DNA of 64,000 nucleotides from contig NZ_AP025523.1 of assembly GCF_027923555.1 (NCBI RefSeq), positions 1,802,484-1,866,483 on the forward strand, in the 5' to 3' direction. Below, in pieces: positions 47,628 to 56,906 of the stretch (position 1 is the stretch's first letter; every line of letters begins with the position of its first letter). The translations under genes and the position numbers were made by a program. The notes under the pieces are model-generated. The model saw only the letters and a list, made by a program, of their open reading frames with translations, was not told the origin of the DNA and searched no databases. Origin of the DNA: Vulcanimicrobium alpinum (GTDB lineage Bacteria; Vulcanimicrobiota; Vulcanimicrobiia; Vulcanimicrobiales; Vulcanimicrobiaceae).

Positions 47628-47830
47628 CGCCGAAGGTCCCTCGGGTCCGTCGTCCTTAGGACTAGTGGCGGCATGAGCCGGTCCGCGCGCTCATGACTGG
47701 CCTGGTGTCGAGACGCTACGCTTCTCGGCAACCGGAGGACCAGGCGCTTTCACGGGTCTGCTTCCCCTCACGCTGCGCGCGATGGGGCTTCCTTCGGTCT
47801 GCAATAGGAACGCCGCCAAAGGAAGATGCC
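47628..47830 (+). promoter_or_regulatory. Leader B: conserved 203-nt 5' region of lipoprotein gene B
   Basis: Counterpart of the block at 45975-46176. Hairpin 1 is GGTCC (47644-47648) with GGACT (47659-47663), where an A-U pair of copy A becomes G-U. Hairpin 2 is CATGAGC (47672-47678) with GCTCATG (47689-47695), perfect here. Most differences from copy A lie in the first 110 nt. Confidence 0.4.
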
Positions 47831-49129
47831 TTGACTCGAAAACTTCGCTCGTTGTTCGCGTTCCGTCTGCCTCTGACGGCTTCGGCGTTTGTCATCGCCG
47901 TCTTGGCCGCCGGTTGCGGCGGAAGCGGCGTCAGCCACCAGACTTCCCCCGTTCCCCCGACCGGATCGACCGTATCGAGCACGGCGAAGTTTCCGATCCC
48001 GCAAAGCAAAGCGTTCGCCGTTCCTCGCGCGCCCAGCTTCGCCGTCCCCGCCGCACCGCCGCCGCGCGACGCTGCGGGCTCGACCCGTTCGACGCAAAGC
48101 ACGCCGTCGACCAACCCGTTCTTCAACGGCGAGCAGCCGCTCAGCAACGGCGTCTACTATCTGCAGTTCGCGAACAGCAACATCTTCGGCTACTACGCGT
48201 TCCTGAGCGATCCGCATTACATCTATCACTTCGACGCCGGATACGAGTACGTGTTCGACTCCACCGATCCGAACGCGGTCTACCTGTACGACTTCGCAAG
48301 CGGTCACTTCTGGTACACCGGCGCGAACCAGTGGCCGTACGTGTACGATTTCACGCTGAAGGCGGAACTGTACTACTATCCCGACACGAACAACGCCGGC
48401 CACTACACGACCAACCCGCGCTACTTCTACAACTTCGGCACCAGCCAGGTCATCACGATGCCGGCGTCCTCACCGAGCCCCAGCCCAACGCCGTCGCCGA
48501 CACCGATCCCGATCGCCGCGACGACCACGACGCTCTCACGCGCATACCCCAACGCCGGAACGCCCAATGTGCTGCCGACCTTCAAGCCGCAGCTCGACCA
48601 ATACGGCTACGGCATCACCATCGACGGCTACACGCCGGCGCCGAACATCTCGTACGGATTCCATCGCAACGTCGTCGTCGCGATCATCAAAGACGGCACG
48701 CTCCTGCAACTGCCGGTCGGCGTCGGCCTTGTCAATCCGACGGTTACCCCTTGCGCTGCAGGTCCCGGAATGAACAATCCGTACGTGACGGCCAACGACG
48801 AGGCGTACCAGATTCACGAGCACGACTGGGGCGGCGTCTGGCACCTCGAGCCGCACAGCACGACGGAGACGTTCAAGCTCGGATCGCTCTTCGACATCTG
48901 GGGCAATCAGCCGATCGACCGGACCCATGTGGCGAACCAGACCGGCAACGTGCGCATCTTCTCATACGATTCGAACGCCGCAAACCCGGTCGCGACCGAG
49001 TACATGGGGAATCCCTACGACTTCGTGTTCGGATCGTTCAACGGAGACGTGACCATCATCGAGATCGGGACCTTCGCACCGCTGCCGCACTTCGTGATCG
49101 ACCCGAACTACGAAACCTTCTCCTGCTGA
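47831..49129 (+). CDS. Tyrosine-rich lipoprotein, copy B (432 aa)
   Basis: Tandem duplicate of the gene at 46177-47475 with the same TTG start, lipobox, Tyr-rich repeats and linker. By eye the two genes are identical except in a patch of about 150 bases around the HEHD motif, where seven residues change (N294L, two near 322, then Tyr333Trp, Ser334Gly, Ile336Val and Met338His) along with many silent changes. An open frame upstream to 47693 is not needed. Likely also surface- or envelope-located. Confidence 0.8.
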   Translation: MTRKLRSLFAFRLPLTASAFVIAVLAAGCGGSGVSHQTSPVPPTGSTVSSTAKFPIPQSKAFAVPRAPSFAVPAAPPPRDAAGSTRSTQSTPSTNPFFNGEQPLSNGVYYLQFANSNIFGYYAFLSDPHYIYHFDAGYEYVFDSTDPNAVYLYDFASGHFWYTGANQWPYVYDFTLKAELYYYPDTNNAGHYTTNPRYFYNFGTSQVITMPASSPSPSPTPSPTPIPIAATTTTLSRAYPNAGTPNVLPTFKPQLDQYGYGITIDGYTPAPNISYGFHRNVVVAIIKDGTLLQLPVGVGLVNPTVTPCAAGPGMNNPYVTANDEAYQIHEHDWGGVWHLEPHSTTETFKLGSLFDIWGNQPIDRTHVANQTGNVRIFSYDSNAANPVATEYMGNPYDFVFGSFNGDVTIIEIGTFAPLPHFVIDPNYETFSC

Positions 49130-49156
49130 CCCGACGAACGAATTCGCAACGCAACG

Positions 49157-49189
49157 CTCCCCGTACGCCTCGGCGTGCGGGGAGTTTTT
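49157..49189 (+). terminator. Terminator after lipoprotein B
   Basis: A 12-bp stem (CTCCCCGTACGC / GCGTGCGGGGAG) with a CTCG loop, followed by TTTTT. Confidence 0.92.
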
Positions 49190-49348
49190 CTGCTCGGCCG
49201 TACGAGGTTAAGAATCTTTAATTTGAGCCGCGGAATGTTGCCTCTTCTTTCGCGATTTGTTTCCGATGTGTGACTTTGCCGGCGCGTGACGGGTGTGAGC
49301 GTCAAGTGATCCGGGCCCCGATCGCGCTCCGAGGTCACCACGCAGCAG

Positions 49349-50815
49349 TTGGCTCCCGTCACGTCCGCCGGACCGTCGCGTCCGGCACCGTCCTTCGCGC
49401 CGTCGCCGCATGCGGTGGCGCGCGTATCGCGAACGATCGCCTTCCGCCACGACGTCCTTCCCCTCAACGTCGTCGACGGCGTCCTCGTCGTCGCAGTCCC
49501 CAATCCGGCCGACGAGCTCGTGCTGGACGCTTTGCGCGCGGCGACGCGTTTGCGGGTGCGGCCCTTGCCGCTCGCCCGCGACCTGATTCGCGAACAGCTG
49601 CGAATCGCGTACGGCGAGGCACCCGATGCGAGCGCGGAGAGCGCGCGGTCCGCCGACGCGCCCGCGGTGCGCGCGGTCGATCTCCTTCTCGCGCGCGCCG
49701 TCGCGGGGCATGCCAGCGACGTGCACATCGAACCGCAAGCGGGCGGCGGCGGACGCGTCCGCCTCCGCATCGACGGGATCCTGCGCGAGATCGAACCGGT
49801 GCCCGCCGACGTGTTCGCGGCGTTCACGTCGCGGTTGAAGCTGCTTGCGGGGATGGACATCGCCGATCGGCGGCAGCCGCAGGACGGACGCTGCGGCATC
49901 CCGTTCGAAGGACGTGAGATCGACGCGCGTGTCGCGTCGCTGCCGAGTGCCGACGGCGAGAAGATCGTGGTCCGCCTCCTCGACCGCTATGCGTCGGCCC
50001 CGGATCCGCGCGAACTCGGGATGCGCGGCGCGCTGCTCGAACGGTACGCCGCCGCGGTGCGCGCGCCGTGGGGATTCGTCGTCGTCGCCGGGCCGACCGG
50101 CAGCGGGAAGACGACGACGCTCTACGCCTCGCTCGCGCAGCTCGACGCGACGTCGCGCAACATCTGTTCGGTGGAAGATCCGATCGAGATGCGGCTCCCC
50201 GACGTGACCCAAGTGCAGGTCAACGTGCGCGCCGGGATGACGTTCCCGATCGTTGCGCGCGCGTTCATGCGCCAGGACCCGAACGTGGTCATGATCGGCG
50301 AGATGCGCGACGCGGAGACGGCGGCGGTCGCCGTCTCAGCATCGCTCGCCGGCCAGATCGTCTTCACCACCCTGCACGCCAACGACGCGCCGCGCGCGAT
50401 CGATCGCCTCGTCGAGCTCGGCGTCTCGCGGCACTCGCTCGCAGCGGCGCTGACGGCCGTGGCGGCGCAGCGGCTGGTGCGCAGGCTCTGCGAGCAGTGC
50501 CGCGCGCCGGAGCCGATTCCGCCGGCCGTGCGCTCCGCGGTCGGCGGCGCACCGGAGAGATGGTACGTTGCGGGCGGCTGCCGGACGTGTGCCGGAACCG
50601 GCTACATCGGGCGCATCGGCGTGTACGAACTGATGCACGTCGACGACGGCGTCCGCGACGCGATCGCCACCGGCGCGTCGAGCGTTCAGGTCGCGCAGCG
50701 TTCCGCGCTTGCCGGCTATCGCGCAATGGTTGAGGACGCGCTCGCCAAGGTCTTCGCCGGGACGACGACGTTCGAGGAAGTGCAGCGGGTCGTCGGGTGG
50801 GACGGGCCGCGATGA
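49349..50815 (+). CDS. pilB: Type IV pilus / type II secretion assembly ATPase (PilB/GspE)
   Basis: 488 residues from TTG 49349. A short N-terminal region precedes the ATPase core: Walker A GPTGSGKTTTLY, Asp box VEDPIE, Walker B VMIGEMRDAETA, the His box TLHANDAPRAIDRL and a tetra-Cys zinc motif (CEQC...CRTC). It powers pilin polymerisation at the inner membrane. Shorter than typical PilB because the MshEN domain is reduced. Its stop overlaps the pilT ATG. A 219-base AT-richer region upstream probably holds the promoter. Confidence 0.92.
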   Translation: MAPVTSAGPSRPAPSFAPSPHAVARVSRTIAFRHDVLPLNVVDGVLVVAVPNPADELVLDALRAATRLRVRPLPLARDLIREQLRIAYGEAPDASAESARSADAPAVRAVDLLLARAVAGHASDVHIEPQAGGGGRVRLRIDGILREIEPVPADVFAAFTSRLKLLAGMDIADRRQPQDGRCGIPFEGREIDARVASLPSADGEKIVVRLLDRYASAPDPRELGMRGALLERYAAAVRAPWGFVVVAGPTGSGKTTTLYASLAQLDATSRNICSVEDPIEMRLPDVTQVQVNVRAGMTFPIVARAFMRQDPNVVMIGEMRDAETAAVAVSASLAGQIVFTTLHANDAPRAIDRLVELGVSRHSLAAALTAVAAQRLVRRLCEQCRAPEPIPPAVRSAVGGAPERWYVAGGCRTCAGTGYIGRIGVYELMHVDDGVRDAIATGASSVQVAQRSALAGYRAMVEDALAKVFAGTTTFEEVQRVVGWDGPR

Positions 50816-51891
50816 GCCTGGGATCGATTCGCGTCCACGACCTCCTGCGCGCGGCGCGCGCCCGCCGCGCGAGCGACGTCCACTTCGGCGGTCTCGAACG
50901 CCCGGCGCTGCGCGTCGACGGACGGCTCGTCGGCGGCGACGCAGCGCCGATCGACGACGCGGCGGCGCGCGACTTTCTCACCGAGACCCTCGTACCGGAA
51001 CAGCTTGCGCGGCTCGACGCGCGCGGCACCGCCGACGGCGGAGCCGCGCCGGGTGCCGCGGGATCCCCGTATCGAGTGCACGCGTACCGGCACGCCGGCG
51101 GCGTGCGCGTCGCGGTCCGGCTCCTGGCCGAACGCATCCCGAGCCTCGATCAGCTCGGCCTCCCCGCGGCCGTCGCATCGCTCGCCGCGCGCGGCGCGGG
51201 GCTCGTGCTCTTTACCGGCCCGACCGGCAGCGGGAAGACGACTGCGCTCGCGGCGCTGATCGACCGCATCAACCGCACCGCCGAACGCACGATCTGCACG
51301 ATCGAAGATCCGGTGGAGTACGTCCACGTCCCGGCGCGCTCCCTGATCACGCAGTGCGAGATCGGCCGCGACGTCGCCGATTTCGACGAGGCGCTGCGCG
51401 GCTTCTTGCGCGCCGATCCGGACGTCATCCTCGTCGGAGAGATGCGCGATCGCGCGACGATGGAGGCTGCGCTCACCGCGGCCGAGACCGGACACCTGGT
51501 CTTCGCGACCCTCCACACCAACGATGCCGCGCAGACCGTCGATCGCATCATCGACGCCTTTCCGCCCGAAGCGCACGCGCAAGTCCGCAGCCAACTCGCC
51601 GCCGTGCTGGCCGCGATCGTCGCGCTGCGCCTCGTGCCGCGGCGCGACGGAGCGGGCCGGCGCGCCGCCGCCGAGATCCTCATCGGAACCGATGCCGTTC
51701 GCGCGCTGATCCGTGAGGGCAAGACGCACATGCTGCGCAACACGATCGTGACCGGGCGCGCGAGCGGGATGCAGACCCTGGAGACGCATCTCTGCGAACT
51801 GGTCGTGCGCGGCGAAGTGACGCTCGCGGACGCACAGGCCGTGTCGTCGCGGCCCGCGGAGGTGCGCGCTTTCGAGCGGAGCGCATCGTGA
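50812..51891 (+). CDS. pilT: Twitching-motility retraction ATPase (PilT)
   Basis: 359 residues. The N-terminal PAS-like PilT domain has RRASDVHFGGLERPALRVDG. The ATPase core has GPTGSGKTTALAAL, CTIEDPVEYVH, VILVGEMRDRATMEAAL, TLHTNDAAQTVDRIIDAFP and the C-terminal helix REGKTHMLRNTI. It depolymerises the pilus. Overlaps both neighbours (ATGA with pilB, GTGA with pilC), indicating coupled translation. Confidence 0.93.
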   Translation: MSLGSIRVHDLLRAARARRASDVHFGGLERPALRVDGRLVGGDAAPIDDAAARDFLTETLVPEQLARLDARGTADGGAAPGAAGSPYRVHAYRHAGGVRVAVRLLAERIPSLDQLGLPAAVASLAARGAGLVLFTGPTGSGKTTALAALIDRINRTAERTICTIEDPVEYVHVPARSLITQCEIGRDVADFDEALRGFLRADPDVILVGEMRDRATMEAALTAAETGHLVFATLHTNDAAQTVDRIIDAFPPEAHAQVRSQLAAVLAAIVALRLVPRRDGAGRRAAAEILIGTDAVRALIREGKTHMLRNTIVTGRASGMQTLETHLCELVVRGEVTLADAQAVSSRPAEVRAFERSAS

Positions 51892-53114
51892 GCGTGCCGG
51901 TCTTCCGTTACGCCGCGCGCACCATCGAGGGCGAGCTGGTTCGCGGTACGACCGAGGCGGAGTCCGTCGACGCCGTCCTTGCGGGCTTGCGCACGCGCGC
52001 GCTGTTCGTCACGGCCGTCGACCGCGAGACCGCGATCGCGCGCGGCGTCGGACGTTCGCTGCGGGCCGGAAGCCCGCGCCGGCGCGCGCTACTAGCGTTC
52101 TTTCGCTCGTTCTCGACGCTCGTCCGCGCCGGAATTCCGCTGCGCGGGGCGCTCAAGGTCGCGATCGAGCGGACGTCCGATGCGGCCCTGCGCGAAGCGT
52201 TGCGGTCCGTTCTCTCCGACGTCGAGCACGGCGCCTCGCTGAGCGACGCAATGGGCAAGCGCAGCCGTGCGTTTCCGAAGCTCTACGTGGCGATGATCCG
52301 CGCGGGCGAAGCGGGCGGCATCCTCGACGACGTGCTCGAGCGACTCGCGACGCTGCTCGAACGCGACGCGGAACTGCGCAAGAAGGTCCGCGCGGCGCTC
52401 GCGTATCCGGTCGTCGTCCTTCTCGCGGCATCAGGTCTGGTGCTGTTTCTGATCGCGCGCATCGTCCCCGCCTTCGCGCAGATGTTCGATTCGTTTCACG
52501 TCGAGCTTCCCGCGTCGACTCGCCTGCTGATCGCCGCCGGCGAGTTCTTGCAGCAGCCGGCCGCGTGGGCCGGAACGCTCGGCGGCGCCGCCGCACTCGC
52601 CCTCGCAACGCTGGCCCCCGCGCGCACCGAACGCGGGGCAGCCCTGCTCGATCGCGTGCGTCTGCACATCCCGGTCGCCGGTCCGCTGCTGCACAAAGCG
52701 ATCACCGCGCGGATCGCGCGGATGTTGGCGACGCTGCTGCGTTCGGGGATCGAGCTCGTCGGTGCGATCGCGGTCGTCGTTCCCGTCGCGGGGAGTCCGA
52801 CGTATGCCGCGGCCCTCCGACGCGTCGACGTCGCGCTGCGCGAAGGCGACCCGCTGACGGTGCCGCTCGAAGCGTCGCGACTCTTCGATCCGCTCGCCGT
52901 CGCGCTGATCCGCGTCGGCGAAGAGACCGGTCAGCTCGACGAGATGCTGCTCAAGATCGCTTCGTATTTCGAAACCGACGTCGAGGCGGCGATCGCGACG
53001 CTCGGCGCCGTGATGGAACCGGCGCTCATCTGCGCGCTCGGCGTCGTCGTCGGATTCATCGTGTTCTCCGTGTTTTTGCCGCTGTACGCTTTGATCGGAA
53101 ACGTCTCCAAATGA
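51888..53114 (+). CDS. pilC: Type IV pilus inner-membrane platform protein (PilC/GspF)
   Basis: 408 residues from GTG 51888. Two GspF repeats (about 65-190 and 270-390) each begin FFRSFSTLVRAGIPL-like or ARMLATLLRSGIEL. Three membrane helices are visible (about 175-198, 220-240 and 380-403). It couples the ATPases to the pilus base. The stop overlaps the start of the sigma-factor gene by four bases. Pilins and PilMNOQ are not in the window. Confidence 0.92.
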   Translation: MSVPVFRYAARTIEGELVRGTTEAESVDAVLAGLRTRALFVTAVDRETAIARGVGRSLRAGSPRRRALLAFFRSFSTLVRAGIPLRGALKVAIERTSDAALREALRSVLSDVEHGASLSDAMGKRSRAFPKLYVAMIRAGEAGGILDDVLERLATLLERDAELRKKVRAALAYPVVVLLAASGLVLFLIARIVPAFAQMFDSFHVELPASTRLLIAAGEFLQQPAAWAGTLGGAAALALATLAPARTERGAALLDRVRLHIPVAGPLLHKAITARIARMLATLLRSGIELVGAIAVVVPVAGSPTYAAALRRVDVALREGDPLTVPLEASRLFDPLAVALIRVGEETGQLDEMLLKIASYFETDVEAAIATLGAVMEPALICALGVVVGFIVFSVFLPLYALIGNVSK

Positions 53115-53821
53115 TCTGCCGCCACGAGGCGCTCACGCGCTATTGCTCCGACCGCAGCGTCGACCATCGCAACGCCGTGATCGACGCCTATCGCTATCTG
53201 TGCCGGCGCGGCGCGAAGAAATTTCTACGCGCCGGCAGCGACCGCGCCGACCTCGAACAGGTCGCCGCGGTCGGACTCATCAAGGCGGCCGAGTACTATC
53301 GCGCCGAGATGCGCACCCCGTTCGATGCCTACGCCTGGATCATGATCGTCGGCGAACTGATGCACTACGTCCGCGATCACGAGCGGCTCGTGAGGATCCC
53401 CCGCCCCCTGCGGGCGCTCGAGAAGCGGTTCCTCGACGCGTGGGACGCGTTGTGCGCAGCCCGCCATCGCGAACCGACCTCGGCCGAGATCGCCGCGGTC
53501 CTCGGGGTCTCGATCGAAACGGTGACGGAGCTGCGCGCGCTGCGGCGCACCGAACACGTCGGCCTCCCGGAGCCGTCGTCGACCGACGGCCCCGAACGCG
53601 TCGACCTGCTTGCCGACACGAGCGCGATCCCGCTCGAAGACCGCGTCGCGCTCACCTTGGCGCTGGCCGAACTCGGCGAGCGCGAACGCACGATCGTCCT
53701 GGGCACCTACGGCGCCGGGCTCACCCAGGCCGAACTCGGGAAACGCCTGGGTCTCTCGCAAAGCCACGTCTCGAAACTGCTCGCACGCGCGCTCGGGAAG
53801 CTGGGCCGCCGCGTCGCCTGA
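53111..53821 (+). CDS. Sigma-70 family RNA polymerase sigma factor (SigB/SigF-like)
   Basis: 236 residues. Region 2 reads [18 protein letters not shown] and [22 protein letters not shown], region 3 [12 protein letters not shown], and region 4 ends [26 protein letters not shown] (helix-turn-helix). Proteins of this layout are the alternative sigma factors of the SigB/SigF/FliA kind. The ATG overlaps the pilC stop (ATGA), so it is made with the pilus machinery. That suggests a role in pilin or surface gene expression, possibly with an anti-sigma partner elsewhere. Confidence 0.88.
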   Translation: MICRHEALTRYCSDRSVDHRNAVIDAYRYLCRRGAKKFLRAGSDRADLEQVAAVGLIKAAEYYRAEMRTPFDAYAWIMIVGELMHYVRDHERLVRIPRPLRALEKRFLDAWDALCAARHREPTSAEIAAVLGVSIETVTELRALRRTEHVGLPEPSSTDGPERVDLLADTSAIPLEDRVALTLALAELGERERTIVLGTYGAGLTQAELGKRLGLSQSHVSKLLARALGKLGRRVA

Positions 53822-53900
53822 GGGCACCACGGGACGGCCGCGGCGCGTGGCGAACGGCTCCTGGTCGCCGCGCCGCGCGCATTCGTCCCGGAGGATCTCG

Positions 53901-55205
53901 TTGCTCACCCAAACCGACCGCTACCAACTCGTCAACGCCGACGGCAAAGCCGTCGTCGATCTGCCGATCGAACACGGCACGATCGGCAGCGACGCCGTCG
54001 ACGTCCGTCATCTCCTGGCGGATACGGGTCTGGTGGCGTTCGATCCGAGCTTCGGGTCGACGGCAAGCTGCCGCTCGTCGATCACCTACATCGACGGCGA
54101 CGCGGGCGTCCTGCTCTATCGCGGCTATCCGATCGAGGCGCTCGCCGAGCGTTCGACGTATCTCGAAGTCGCGTACCTGCTCCTCTTCGGCGAACTCCCC
54201 AGCGCGGCACAGCTCAGGACGTTCGTGCACGACATCACGTATCACACGATGGTGCACGAGCAGATCTCGCGCTTTTACGGCGCGTTTCCGAAGGACTCGC
54301 ATCCGATGGCGGTCCTGCTCGGCGTCGTCGGCGCCCTCTCCGCGTTCTATCCCGACAGCACCGACGTCTTCGATGAAGACCAGCGCCTGATCTCGGTGTA
54401 CCGGCTGCTGGCCAAGATGCCGACGATCGCGGCGATGGCGCACAAGAACTCGATCGGCCAGCCGTTCGTCTATCCGCTCAACCGGCTCGAGTATTCCGAG
54501 AACTTCCTGCACATGATGTTCTCGGTGCCGGCCGAGCCGTACGAGATGAACCCGGTCTTCGCCAAAGCCCTCAACGCGCTGCTGATCATTCAGGCCGACC
54601 ACGAGCAGAACGCGTCGACCTCGACGGTGCGCACCGTCGGCTCGAGCCGCGCCAACCCGTTCGCCTGCATCGCTGCCGGGATCGCGTCGCTGTGGGGTCC
54701 GCTGCACGGCGGCGCCAACGAAGCGGTGCTCACGATGCTTCAAGAGATCGGGACGCGCGAACGCATCCCCGAGTTCATCGCAAAGGCGAAAGACCGCAAC
54801 GATCCGTTCCGTCTGATGGGCTTCGGCCACCGCGTGTACCGCAGCTACGATCCGCGCGCGAAGGTCATGCAGAAGATTTGCGACGAGCTGCTCTCCGAAC
54901 TCGGCGACGGCGACGATCCGCTCCTCGCGCTCGCGCGCGATCTCGAGAAATCGGTCCTCGCGGACGACTACTTCGCCGAGCGCAAGCTCTACCCGAACGT
55001 CGACTATTATTCGGGGATCGTGATGCGCGCGCTCAACATCCCGACCGCCATGTTCACGCCGATCTTCGCCGTCGCGCGCACGGCCGGATGGCTCGCGCAG
55101 TGGACGGAGATGATCCAGGATCCCGAGCAGCGCATCTCGCGCCCGCGTCAGCTCTACACCGGACCGCTGCGCCGCGACTACGTCCCGCTCGACCAGCGCC
55201 CGTAA
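53901..55205 (+). CDS. gltA: Citrate synthase (type I)
   Basis: 434 residues from TTG 53901, with GGAGG 7 bases upstream. Active-site elements are [23 protein letters not shown] (His), [14 protein letters not shown] (His and Arg) and the Asp in [11 protein letters not shown]. It condenses oxaloacetate and acetyl-CoA, the entry to the citric acid cycle. Length and sequence match the hexameric, NADH-sensitive bacterial class, although allosteric behaviour cannot be read. Followed by a ThDP enzyme after 13 bases. Confidence 0.95.
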   Translation: MLTQTDRYQLVNADGKAVVDLPIEHGTIGSDAVDVRHLLADTGLVAFDPSFGSTASCRSSITYIDGDAGVLLYRGYPIEALAERSTYLEVAYLLLFGELPSAAQLRTFVHDITYHTMVHEQISRFYGAFPKDSHPMAVLLGVVGALSAFYPDSTDVFDEDQRLISVYRLLAKMPTIAAMAHKNSIGQPFVYPLNRLEYSENFLHMMFSVPAEPYEMNPVFAKALNALLIIQADHEQNASTSTVRTVGSSRANPFACIAAGIASLWGPLHGGANEAVLTMLQEIGTRERIPEFIAKAKDRNDPFRLMGFGHRVYRSYDPRAKVMQKICDELLSELGDGDDPLLALARDLEKSVLADDYFAERKLYPNVDYYSGIVMRALNIPTAMFTPIFAVARTAGWLAQWTEMIQDPEQRISRPRQLYTGPLRRDYVPLDQRP

Positions 55206-55218
55206 CGCCGAGACGCGG

Positions 55219-56904
55219 ATGGCGCTGCGCTCGGGCGGCCGCGTGCTCGTCGACGTGCTTCGCGCCAACGGTGTCGAGCGCGTCTTCTGCGTTCCGGGCG
55301 AGAGCTACGTCGCCGTCCTCGATGCGCTCTACGATGTCCCGCAGATTCAGGTCGTCGCGTGCCGCCACGAGGCGGCGGCCGCGAACATGGCGGAGGCCTA
55401 CGGCAAACTCACGGGGCGGCCCGGGATCTGCTTCGTCACCCGCGCGCCGGGCGCGACGCACGCGAGCATCGGCGTGCACACCGCGCGCCAGGATTCGACG
55501 CCGATGCTGCTCTTCGTCGGGCAAGTCGGGCGCGTGATGCGCGACCGCGAGGCGTTTCAGGAGATCGACTACCGGCAGGTCTTCGGCGGCCTGGCGAAGT
55601 GCGCGACCGAGATCGACGACGCGCGGCGTATCCCCGAACTCGTGACGCGCGCCTTTGCGACCGCCCTAGCCGGACGCCAAGGCCCGGTCGTCATCGCGCT
55701 TCCCGAAGACATGCTTCGCGACGAGGTCGACGTCGCGGACCTCCCCGCAGCGACGCGCAGCGTCGCCCACGCCGCGTCCGCCGACGTCGCCGAAGCGCAC
55801 GACATGCTCTCGCGCGCGCAGCGTCCGCTGGTCATTCTCGGCGGTTCCGGTTGGGACGACGACGCGCGCGCGGCGATGCAGGCGATTGCGCGGCGCGACG
55901 CGTTGCCGGTCGCGTGTTCGTTCCGGCGCCAGCATCTCTTCGACAACCGCGACCCGCACTACGCCGGCGACCTCGGACTCGGGCCGAACCCGGCGCTCGC
56001 GGCGCGGGTGCGCGACGCCGACGTGATCCTCGCGATCGGGGGGCGGCTCAGCGAGATCCCGACCTCCGGCTACACGCTGATCGAGGCGCCGCGCCCGAAG
56101 CAGCAGCTGATCCACGTCCATGCCGATGCAAACGAACTCGGGCGCGTCCTTCAGCCGGCGCTCGCGATCAATGCGGGAGCGGCGGAATTCGTCCGCGCGT
56201 TCGCCGCCCTCCCCGCGCTCGATGCCGCGGCGTGGCGCGACCAGACGCGAGCCGTGCGCGCCGCATACGAAGCAAACCTGATCCCCGGTCCGTCGACGGC
56301 CGCACTGGATATGGCGGACGTGGTGCGATTCCTCGACGCACGCCTCCCGGATGACGCTATCCTTTGCAACGGCGCGGGGAACTACACGACCTGGCTGCAC
56401 CGCTTCTACCGCTACCGGAACTTCCGCACGCAGATCGGTCCTACGAGCGGCGCGATGGGCTACGGCGTTCCTGCGGCGATCGCCGCGAAACTGCAGCATC
56501 CCGAGCGCATCGTCGTCGCGTTCGCGGGCGACGGTTGTTTTCTGATGAGCGGGCACGAACTCGCGACTGCGCGGCAGTACGGCGCGAACATCATCGTCAT
56601 CGTGGTGAACAACGGGATGTACGGCACGATCCGGATGCATCAGGAACGCGCGTACCCGGGACGGGTCATCGCGACCGACCTGCACAACCCGGACTTCGCC
56701 GCCTACGCGCGCTCGTTCGGGGCGTACGGAGCCGTCGTCGAACGCACCGCCGAATTCGCTCCGGCTTTCGAGACCGCGCTCGCCGCAGGCGTCCCGGCGC
56801 TGCTCGAACTGCGCACCGACCCGGAATCCATCACGCCCCGCACCACGCTCACCGAAATCCGCGACGCTGCCTCATCCGGCTTGCGCGGCGGCAGCCGCGC
56901 GTAG
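55219..56904 (+). CDS. ThDP-dependent acetolactate synthase-like enzyme
   Basis: 561 residues in three domains: PYR (1-170) with the activating Glu in CRHEAAAANMAEAYG, a central domain (195-330), and PP (360-540) with the Mg/ThDP motif GDGCFLMSGHELATA...VVNNGMYGTIR. The family includes acetolactate synthase, glyoxylate carboligase and sulfoacetaldehyde acetyltransferase, and the substrate is not decided by these motifs. I see no small regulatory subunit nearby. An oxalyl-CoA decarboxylase is not favoured (see rejected items). Likely co-transcribed with gltA. Confidence 0.8.
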   Translation: MALRSGGRVLVDVLRANGVERVFCVPGESYVAVLDALYDVPQIQVVACRHEAAAANMAEAYGKLTGRPGICFVTRAPGATHASIGVHTARQDSTPMLLFVGQVGRVMRDREAFQEIDYRQVFGGLAKCATEIDDARRIPELVTRAFATALAGRQGPVVIALPEDMLRDEVDVADLPAATRSVAHAASADVAEAHDMLSRAQRPLVILGGSGWDDDARAAMQAIARRDALPVACSFRRQHLFDNRDPHYAGDLGLGPNPALAARVRDADVILAIGGRLSEIPTSGYTLIEAPRPKQQLIHVHADANELGRVLQPALAINAGAAEFVRAFAALPALDAAAWRDQTRAVRAAYEANLIPGPSTAALDMADVVRFLDARLPDDAILCNGAGNYTTWLHRFYRYRNFRTQIGPTSGAMGYGVPAAIAAKLQHPERIVVAFAGDGCFLMSGHELATARQYGANIIVIVVNNGMYGTIRMHQERAYPGRVIATDLHNPDFAAYARSFGAYGAVVERTAEFAPAFETALAAGVPALLELRTDPESITPRTTLTEIRDAASSGLRGGSRA

Positions 56905-56906
56905 CG

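Noticed and set aside
55219-56904. Could the ThDP enzyme be an oxalyl-CoA decarboxylase completing the oxalate module?
   Set aside because: The motifs fit the acetolactate synthase-like group, it lies 33 kb from the ligase next to gltA, and I see no sequence typical of the decarboxylase's CoA site.
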